Assembly: GCA_030340625.1 (NCBI GenBank)
Contig: JAOPHQ010006539.1
Location: 249,501 to 313,500 of the forward strand
DNA: 64,000 nt
Direction: 5' to 3'
Source: Merluccius polli
Taxonomy: Eukaryota; Chordata; Actinopteri; Gadiformes; Merlucciidae
Shown here: positions 13,244-24,200 of the stretch, in pieces
How positions within the stretch are numbered: the first letter of the stretch is position 1
How the letters are laid out: each line of letters begins with the position of its first letter
Notes under the pieces: generated by a model
Databases searched by the model: none
What the model was told of the DNA's origin: nothing
Seen by the model: the letters and a program-made list of their open reading frames with translations, nothing else
Translations under genes and position numbers: made by a program

Positions 13244-16200
13244 GTATATCTGTATATCTGTATACTCATCTTCTCTTGTTTGCACTGTGATACGATATAG
13301 CCAAATTCCCTTTAGGGGTGAATAAAGTGTCATCTTACTAGACTATTTCTACAGACATTCTACTCAACTTGAATGTGAAGGTTTTCTTTTCATCCTTTGA
13401 AAAGTAGGGTTATAGCAGCTCAATGTGACTGCATCCCAGGATCTATAAGGGGCTAAATCTGTGCACTTACATTGATCGCTGCTATGGTGGCTAAATTGCA
13501 GCCGTAGAGTTTGAGCCACAACTCCTGCACTGCTTTCCAGAATTGACCGCAGTGTTCTGGGCTTGTTTGGTACATCTCCAGGATGTCAAGCCCAGCAGAA
13601 AAAATCCTTGGGAGAGACTAGATGGACACAAATACAAATATTTATGTTAACTGCTGCTGGGTTTGTATGAGTCTGTGGGTTGTCTGCTTGAGTTACACTT
13701 AGGGATACATGAAGCAATTTAACAATATGACATTTTGTTTTCAACTCTTTATCAACTACTAACTGCATATGCAAAACATTGGAAACCCCATCACCAATTA
13801 CGTGGATATAATGACAGGTGAAAGAGTCCTTACACTCTCTTTACTTACAAAAAATAACAATAATCACACAATGCTCTTTCTATACATCTCACTGGGACAA
13901 AATACCACTACACATCAGTCACATGAAAAAAAAAAAGTTGCCAGCATGGTACACCCAAACAACAATGTGAAGTTAAACATTTTGAGTGCTTCCCGTCTGT
14001 GAAGCATGAGGACCTACCGAAGTGATGATAACTCCGTGACAGCTCTTGTCCATCTCAAGGTTCTCCAGTGTTGTGTTGAACTCTGTCAGAAGATCCATGT
14101 TCAGGCTGTTGACTGGAGGACTCTGCATCCACATAACTGCTACTCCTACATGATAGGCCACACACATGCTTTAATAAATAACACAAGGTGAAAGAGGGGG
14201 GCACCCAGGGACCTGCAGGCAAGGATGAGGCATGAAAAACTAGGGCTGTACCCTAAAAGCCGACTAGTCGAATCGTCGTTCAGAGAGCCCAAGTCGACTC
14301 GAATTCTCAGTCGAACCATCGCAGGTTTCTTTTTTTTTTATGTTCATTATAATAACCAAATAAAACATGATAGAGGCTTAACATATAGGAATGTCATGAC
14401 AGTAACAATGGAAAAGAGAAAATAATTATTACAAGAGAAATAATGCTTCAAGAGGAGATGTATTTCATGTTACATCTGATGACAGACCAACATACAAACT
14501 AACGTAATCCCGACCATTATTGTCAAAAGATCTGGACGAGCTGTTAACTTAACTCAGTCTTGTTTTGAATACAGTTGGTTGGCGTGATTGTATGCAACAC
14601 AAGGATGTCAACCCGACTTTATGTCAAGAACTGTTGATTGATCCATAAGGTATTGATCTCGTCAAACCGAGTTAGAAAGATATCGGACATTCACGCTCTG
14701 TAATAAAGCGATCTTAAGTGGGAACTAATGGGACCGTAAGCGGTGGGTCTAGTGGTGTTAGATTAAAACTGAACTAATGGGACAGTCCGCGGTGGGTCTA
14801 GTGGTGGTAGATTAAAACTGAACAGTTGAAGCAATGGTGTTAAAGCGGGGGAAAATAGAGAGGTGATCCCCTTTAGATCGCTTTTTTACAGAGCGTGAAT
14901 ATTTGTTTAATTAGGGGGCCAAGCACAAAGTGCAAGGCACCCTATTGTAATTGTTAGTTTTTTTATTATTATTATTAGAATTCCACCAAAAACACCTGCT
15001 CAGCCAAAACCGCCCAGTTACTTTTTATGAAACTTTCCACAATGGTAGAGGGTGAGGAAAGATGGCGACATAACAAAATGTACACGTATTGGCCCAATGG
15101 TGGCACTATAGCAAACGTCTGAAAATCCAAACTTTGAACAAGCATATCTCCTGACCCCTTTGACCTAGTCATGAAAATGTGTACATGTATGCATCTCCTG
15201 ATGATGAACAAATTTGCAAACAACCCATAACTTCTGCCTGGAAAAATGTTCCGCCATTTTGAATTTTGTGAAAAAATTCTGAACAAGATGACATCAAGTT
15301 TGTGTCAATTGGGGCATGGCATCACAATGGGCGTGGCTTGTGACTAAGATGACCACAGTGTCTAGCCCGAATGACCGATTTGAGCAGAAACAAAGTTTTG
15401 GGACATTTGGGGAGAAGGTACAGCCCTATGAAAAACACCTATTTGGTAGTTTTGGTCAGATTTAAGAGTGACAATCAGGACTGTGTAGTGAACAATGTGT
15501 TGCATTACACAACACAAAGGAGACATAAAATGTATTTTGTGTGATTTTGTGTGTATGAAGAAGGCTAGTGAAGTTTGGATTTGATCCTGTGTTGAAGTAA
15601 GGTTTTGGTTTGGCCCTACAGTATACCGAGTTCGAATGTGGGTTCACACCGAAATTATGTGAAACAATCTTAGCTAGCTGGCATGGACGCTATTTTTTGT
15701 TCATTGGAAGACACACAAATGATACCTGTGCTTTGGTCAAGATCCACTCTAATCTTGGAGGAAGTGATGTTCATCTTCTGACAATGTAAATGTGGGAGTG
15801 CACAAGGTCCATGTCTATTGGCTGAGAAAAGCTGAGGCAGGAACCCTTTGAAACAGAAAAAAAGTAATCAGTTCATCATACTACCATATCTCATCATGTC
15901 TGACATACTTAAGTCATTATGATTAATTGAGATAATATCAGCATGCTTGTATTCTTAAAATAGGAACTGGGTTAGTTAGTCAGTTGTCAAAACAAAATTA
16001 TTCTAGTAGGAAATGCCATTATTTAAATGTAAGGTCTACAATTGTCGAACATTATGAAACAGGTAGTAAACCACAAAAGGCAACCATTTTTACTTAAAAT
16101 AAAATAAACAAACACTAGTTTTGCACTTGCAGAATACATACTGTTCATCCTGTTTTAAATACAATCAATATTTGACTTTAATAAAGAATAGCAAACAACT

Positions 16201-19200
16201 TTCTAACTGTTTTCATGTATCTAAAAATGGCATAGTTGGCATTTAAAAACAAAAAATGTACAATTTCAGATGCAATTGTGGTGTGTGCATATTGCTGAAA
16301 ATACGTTTTTAGTATCTGGTATATTGGAAATGTAGAGTGACGTGAAGTAGTGCTGTAATTTTATGGTGGCTGCTAGTGTGTTATATGCTGCTTCTTGGGA
16401 GTTTTGGACAGCTGCTTGTGTGTTCTTGTTGGTTTGCTATGGTGTTCTGGATGTTCTATGTGGTTTCTATGATGTTCTGGGTGTTCTAGGTGGTTTCCAT
16501 GGTGTTCTAGGTGGTTGCTAGGGTGTAATGGGTGTTCTGTATGGTTTCTATGGAGTTCTACGTGGTTTCTATGGGGTTCCATGTAGTTGCTATGGTGTTC
16601 TAGATGGTTGCTATGCTGTTCTAGGTGGTTGCTATGATGTTCTGGGTGGTTTCTACTGTGTTCTATGTGGTTTATGGTGTATTGGGTGGTAGCAGATGTG
16701 CAATGTCAAGTAAGGCAAATCAACTCAGTCATGCTACAACTTTTTTGTGGCTTGATGCAAAATCAAAACTCCATGACTAATCTAGAACAGCGGTATTCAA
16801 AGAAAGGCCTGTCTATTAAACAGGGCTCTACAGTGTGAGCAATTCACATGCATTAGCAAGTAACAAAAATTAGGATGTTTATTTGTTTTAATTCCACACA
16901 ATACATCACAGTTTGCTTTAAAGCAGTGGTCACCAACCTATCGATCGCGATCGACTGGTCTATCTCGGGAGGCATTTCAAGTGGATTAGCTAGCTAGTTA
17001 GTTAGCATTTCAACATGAGGAAGAGAAAGTTACAACAACACTAAATATTTTTTTTAAATCCTTGCGTGGTAAGATTTGGACCGTGTATTTAGACTGTAGA
17101 CAACTTTTTTGATATGAAGTAAATTTTGATTGCAGTGTAATGGCTACAGAATAATGACATCAGTGTTTAGATTGGTTCCCTTAGCGTCTCTATAAGTCCC
17201 GCTTTCACTATGCAATTCTGTCTGCTACTGGGAAAAATGAAGGCATGTCAACCATTGCGCGTGCAACCAAACCAGGAGGAATAGCGCTTTTGTTTACCCA
17301 GTAGCTTTCCCGATTAGCTATACCCAGCAGTGGAAATGGCGGTGGAACAACCAAACTGAAGCCAATCTGATGACACTACTTATATATGTGTACGCTACGT
17401 TTTTGCATTGAGTATACTACCTGAATAAACCTCATGTCGCGACTCACCAGGTGATCCACTCTAAAGGCCAGTTCAGATCAATGATTCGCAACGGTTTTAG
17501 AAAGTTGCAGAGAAAGTTGCAGCGGAACTGATTGTTGCAGAGTGTCTGAAGCTGTCGCCTGGGGTTTCTAAAGACCTCCCTCGACAAATTGCCAAGTGCA
17601 GTTTTAGAATGGAAGGACGTAGCTTTTTCTCTTCAGCAAATCAGCACAAATACACTTTATTTCAAAGAAAGGACCATGATGGACCACAACATTAAAACGA
17701 TTGTTTGCGGAAAAACTAAAGTCAGCAACGGTAATGTGAAGAAACTAGGGCTGTCAAAATTACGCAATCTCATTTTAATTTGATTAAGAAAAAATGACGC
17801 ATTAACGCACTCGCGTGATCGCACGCGAGCTCTGTGTTCGTCAATCGACTTATCAGCCTAAAAAAAAACATGGCGTTGACGGGTGAACTACTGAAGGTAT
17901 TGTGTATAAAATATGCTTTTGAATAAACTATCTGTACACTTACGACGTTGTCAATGCCTCATTTTATACGTCCCTCATTATACTACCAAAGACCCTCATT
18001 ATACTACCAAAGACCCTCATTATACTACCAAAGAAGTGTCAGGCTATTTCTAGCCTTGTAAGTGCTTTAAAAAAGCGATTTATTTTTTACCAGGTGAGAT
18101 GCCCGTAGCACTCAACAGATTCGAAGAAGCAGCAGAGATGGGGAGTCCGGAGCAATCCGATGAAAAGTTGGCATTTTCAAGGTGCAGATATAAGCAGTGG
18201 CGAACTTAGCTATTTGGGGGCTCCAGGTGAACAGACATTTGGGGTCCCCCTGTGGGATGAACAAAAGTCACTATCCATCCTTTCTTCCATCACACTCGGC
18301 CAGTGTTGTTGACAGGGGGGGGTGCGTGATTGTTGACGGGGGGGGTTACGCGCGATCATAACACACCCCGGAGCTACGTATTTTGTTCATATAAAAATGT
18401 GTGTGTGTGTAACATGCTGAGAGTATCCATTGCTGCTGTGAAAAAAAAAAAAGTCCTACCTATCACTCGCTGCCACTGGAAAAATAAAATAATAAAATAA
18501 AATAAAATAAATTCCCTACCTACCCATGACCTCAACTGACAACCAACTTTTTTTTTTTTAGGCCTAAACATCCCAGAACCAGTTCACCGGAGTTCTCCTT
18601 ATTTGGTATGAATGACAATGTGTCATTCCATTTGACATCTCATTTAACTTCAATGGGAGTGGATTTAAAATAGAATTTAAAAACTGTGATTAATCGTGAG
18701 TTAACGCGCCAATACTATGCGATTAATCAGTTTAAAAAATGTAATCGTTTGACAGTCCCTAGAAGAAACCTGTTCCGGGTTTTCACTTCAGCCACTCTGG
18801 TTGCTCCAGTTCCGGGGTTTAACACGGACGGCCACACCGGGAACAGGGAGAAAAGCATTGCCGCTAGAGTTCAGGGGCTGTATTCACAAAGCATTTTATT
18901 TTACCGCTAGGAGTGCTCCTAACTCGCGCTAAAACATTTTACGTAGGAGTTTTTTCTTAAAAGTTATTCACAAAGCCGCTGAGACCTACTCATACTAAGG
19001 ATAAATCACTAAGAGTGAAGCGCCGTTGCTATGGATTACGTCGATTCTCGTGCACGAGTTTAGAAGCGGTCAGTACGGTGATTGGTTGTTCAGAGCAGGC
19101 GGTCTCTGTGAAACTCATCCGCAACATCCCACAAACAAGCCCGCTAAATCACCAAAAAACAAGGAAATAGCCTAGGCTAGAAATTAATTCCTATCAAATA

Positions 19201-21207
19201 GTTATGGACAGTGCAGTTAGCAGAACACATGCATGATGACAAGTTTGTGCAGACCACGATAATGACGTTGTAGCCTATATGCACTAGAGCCCGACCGATA
19301 TATCGGCGGGCCGATATTATCGGCCGATATTAGGCATTTTCCAAACTATCGGTATCGGCATTTATAATGGCCGATAAATGAATATTTAAAAAAACGGACG
19401 AAACGCCCTTCAACCATGTTATAACGCCACAAACACTACAACCGGCTGATCCAGCCAGAGTCGGGCAGAGCGAACGAGTTATCCACGACCGCGAGCGACA
19501 TGAGCAGCAAAAGCGGCCGGCAGTCCTTCATTTTCAATGAGCGCTGCCGACGAGGAGCGGCCGGCGCCGCGGCGGCAGCGAGCAGCGCGACACCGGCGTC
19601 CAGCGCGACGCGGAGAGTTGAAAGTAGTTTAACTTTATGCAAATGAGCGGCGGCGCTGCGAAGCAGCAACCCGCTACACTTCACGCCACTGTCCTATTTC
19701 ACAGCGTCGCCGCGCATCAAGTGCCGCCGAAAAGGCGCTTTTTTTCTTTTCTTTAGTTTTCCTTCTGCTCCGGAGACGACTATATTCCCATGGGTGCTAC
19801 GGGCGGCACTTGTGTCATAGACGCGCCGCGGCGGCAGTGTGTTTTGCACTTTATAATGCTTTATCTCCATTTCTGTTATTTTGATTACTAAATAATAAAC
19901 AGGGGAAACGTGTAAATTGTTATTTGAACACGCTTGTCACGCCGGCCTGCCGAATAGCTCTACTACAAACTTGATATTGCAATGGGCGCAACCGAACTGT
20001 CTGCAGTGCTGATTGAAGCCCCGCCCCCCTGGCGACGGCAGCCAGCGGCCACAGCGCCCCCTGCTGCTCATGTCTCTCGCGGTGTGACCCATCAGTGAAG
20101 TGTGTTCACTGCATTATCCTATTATTTTAGCGAGGACTCATAAATAACTACATATAACTAATGTTAGGGAAATCTGTTTATGTTTTGTTACGTGTTTCTG
20201 GAATTTCTTTTTAAAATATATATATCGGCCGATATATCGGAATATCGGCTTTTTAAATCATCAAATATTTGTATTTGGTATCGGCCTTAAAAATCCCATA
20301 TCGGTCGGGCTCTAATATGCACGTTAAAGAGAGAGAAAAAGCAAACAACAAAAATACGTAAATTGCATTAAATCAAGGAGGCAATTAAAAGCACCCTGCA
20401 AACTATTATCCAATGAGCATATCTCCACTATTCAACACTTTAAATAACAGCCCATACCGGTTGTGGAGATTGGCGCATACAGTGATCACTGTACTTGCCC
20501 TCTCTGGGCTGAGGCGTATTTCGCCGTGCAGGACATGAAATCGACGTTTCTTTTGCCCAATTCCTCTCTCCACAACATTTCATGTATTTTTGTGTGCTCC
20601 AACATATATGGAGGAAAACAGTAAACAATAGTAAATATGGATTCAACAAATAAAAGGTGACAAAGAGCTAATACGATGTTTTTTACGCATAGGACTAAGC
20701 GTAATCTGCGTAATCACTTACATGTTATACTTTAACTGCGCTCCCGGTTGTGGATTGAGATAGGGTGTCAAGAGCCACGTCTTGCCTCAGACCACTCTCC
20801 ATTAAAATACGCGAATCATGGGTAGACCCAGGCCACTTTGCAACAACATCAAGAATGTTAAAAGTTGCATCAAAAACAATCTGCGTGTTGATGTATGTAC
20901 TTTCTTTCTATTGACGAACACGTCCTCATCTTTTGATGGCGCAATGATTTTTATGTGCGTCCCGTCAATAGCACCGACCACACCGGGCATACCTGCAATT
21001 GCCATAAAGTTGGCTTTGATCCTGTGTAGTTGTTGATTGTCCGAAGGAAAACGGATAAACTGTTGATATTAATGGTATTATTTCAGCCTTAACCAACTTT
21101 GAACTGAGCTCTGTCAGCTCTTCTAGCCTGTATGTAAATATAGGATCATTGTGGAATCGTGTGTGTGTGTGTGTGTTTGTGTGTGTGTACGTATATGTGT
21201 ATTTACA

Positions 21208-21284
<77 letters not shown>

Positions 21285-24200
21285 ATGTATTTTTTATTCC
21301 ATTTTTAATATTTTATTATTATTGTATTGTGTTGTGTTGGTGTTATGGACCTTTCACGAGATGTGTCCTTAATAAAGTTTGAATTGAATTGATATGTGGT
21401 CTACAGAGCGCGTTGATGGTTTGGTTTATGGCACGGCTGACTAATGGTTGCGATATTCCTAAATCGTCGGCATTGCAAAGTTGCATTTTCCCTGTTGCTA
21501 AATATCGTAGTGCTGCCAAACATTTTATTTCCGGACTAAATCGGGTTATTCCTGTTAGTCGGGGATGTTATTGCATCCCGCACTAATTCCACAACAAGTT
21601 TTATACCCTCACGATATCTCTTGATCAACTCACAGTCTTCCATTTTCTCCAAAACATTTTGTCTTGCAGCCATTTTCCGATTCTTTGTGAATAGGTCTTA
21701 CTGAGTTAGGAGTCCTCTCGAGGACTTTTAAGCTCTTCTAGACTTAGGTGCTACATTTAGGCCTAAAATACTTTGTGAATGGCTCTTAGTGAAAAAAATT
21801 AGCAGTCCTAAATTTAAGACTGACACGCCCATTATTTTTAGGAGTTTCTCCTAAATTCGCCAGTTAGGAGCTACTTTTAGCCCTAAGATCCTTTGCGAAT
21901 ACGGCCCCAGGTGTACAGTGTTTATTAAAAGTATGTTATAAGCTGTACATCATGTCCTGACATTCCTGCTTTAAATCTGAACTAATGCATTGGACAAACT
22001 TATTTTAAAAGGGGAAATTAAAGCTATCTTATTACTCCAGTAAATAGAGACGACCTTAGTTAAGACATGGCGACGGGGAAGCTTTCTAAACGTAGTTCCC
22101 CCGAGTCCGATCCAAGTTGACAGTTACTAACGTTTCGTTTAGCGAATTCATTTTTAGACCGGCGATGAAGCTGCTTGCGTCATGGCCATGACGTATCGAA
22201 AAATAAGAATCGAGCCAACCAATCAGAATCGAGTATTCACCCGGGCCATGGTATAATACGAATTAAACTTGATGGCTTATTTTTCTAAACTTGTACATGA
22301 GGTAGATCTTTGCAGATATTTTGACTTGCGTAGCGATCTTAGGCTTAAAAAGTTTGGTAAAAAGTAGTAATATGTCATGTGATCTTCAAAATAGTAATCT
22401 ATGCCATGTTGTCACCGTTACTAAACAAACTCTCCTCCGAACACTGTCTGTGTGTCTGTGTCCGTCCGGGCAGCGGTTGATTTTGTTGTCCGCGTCCGAG
22501 GGTTAAGCTTCTCGGACACTTGTAATGTAACACTACGGTGTGATAGCCTGGTTCTGCCCGCCTCCGTACTTCCGCTCAATTTTCATTTCACTTCAGTACT
22601 AGGTCTGGGAGTGCTGTATGTTAGAACGATTTCTTTTCCCTCAAGTTTGTCCTTCCAATCAGCGAACAGGAGGCGCGGCCTGAGAACAGTGACGTAGCAG
22701 TCGTGCCCAAACCCGACGCGATCGAAGCGGCGTATTAGCAATGACAAGACCCAGCTTCGACAGTTGACTGCAAGCATTATCTTGGTCTTTACTATCAAAG
22801 ATTAATTTAGAATGACCATATGTTCCTAGAACACTTAAATTGGATGAACAAAGCCTGCAGCAATCGCTAACAGACATCTCCACACAACGCTATGCTCACT
22901 GCATCTGCCGTTTGTATGAGCTATGGATGTAGCCGTGTTCTAGGGCGAGAACACGATAACTTACCTAATTAGCATGCAAGAATTCGCTCCCTGATTGGTT
23001 CGATCCTTGAAGCATGCTATTTCCGTTTCCTACAGTCATAGCGTAGCCGGGACATTTCCTAACCCTAACCCTAACCCTAACCATAACCCTAACCCTAACC
23101 CTAACCATAACCCTAATCATTAAAACGCAACCTGAATCATTAAAACGTTAACAAACATAAAAAAGAAGCCATCACAAACAATTTCCCGCTCTCAAGAAGG
23201 CATTGAGACCGGCGACGAAACGCGCAGGCGCATCATGAGAACCAATGAAGAAGCCCGATTCTTAACATGTTCTGGGTACCGTGTTCTCGGTATCTGAAAT
23301 CATAGACATCTTATACATAGACGGAGCATTGGCTGCTGTGGCGCGAGAAATTCGGCGGCCATCTTGGAGTGGTGATGGGGGTGGGGAGGGGCATAGATTG
23401 ACAGTTGACACGTATGGCCAGGAGAAGAAAACAAGGATGCCGAGCTGCTGTTCAACTATTCCTGCTCAAATGAGCGGACGGTCGAAAATAGAAATCGCGG
23501 GATTACATTTCACAAGTAAGATTTAACATTACCGTACTATTGGTTATATTTTGTGAAAATAATATTACACGCCAAAACATGTGTCCTTTATCATAGCTAC
23601 ACGTATGACAAAAAAAACGCGTGAAAATCAGTGGTATTCAGTGAGGTATGATTAATTATGTGCGCTGACGAATGACACTGAGTGGAGCGGATCACCACTC
23701 CAAGATGGCGGCCCCGCGTCTCGTCAGCGCCAGTAGGCAGTAGCGCTCGATGCTCCGTCTATGTATAAGATGTCTATGTCTGAAATACCTCGTTTGTATC
23801 ATAGACATATATACAGACGCCTCATAGACTGACGCTGCCCGTTAGAGCTGACGTAGCAGCGCGGCCGCCATCTTGGAAGGGGCCCCAGTGCGCCCCCAGT
23901 GCATTCATTTCTATGGAGGAAGGCGTATCCCCAACTACAATAATAAGCATAACTCCCCGAATTTTTACCGGATTTTCACACGGTTTGGTTTGTTACAAAT
24001 GGCAGAGATTTATTTATGATACAGGACGATTTTTTATTTTTTTTTAAAATAAGAATTATTGTTCAATCTTACTTGTTAAAGGTAATCCCACACGATCTGG
24101 TGTCAATACTGCGCCGTAAGCTGCACAACATACTGCATAGCTTGCTCTCCCGTTGACTCCTATGCTAGACTAGAGTGAGGAGTCCCTACCAATATGGCGG

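Larger units (their letters stand above)
18875..21907 (-). mobile_element. PIF/Harbinger transposon relic, 3.0 kb
   Basis: Ends GGGCTGTATTCACAAAGC and TTTGCGAATACGGCCC are inverted and flanked by CAG (18872-18874, 21908-21910). A 3-bp CWG duplication is the known target preference of fish Harbinger elements. It contains a broken transposase on the minus strand (20802-21680), a nested hAT (19285-20314) and a LINE-like tail insertion (21148-21393). Confidence 0.85.

Noticed and set aside
16373..16582. Asn-His-rich repeat protein
   Set aside because: By-product of the GGTTTCTATGGTGTTCTGGG minisatellite.
23040..23120. Chromosome end
   Set aside because: Only about 60 bases of imperfect telomere repeat, with ordinary genomic sequence on both sides.
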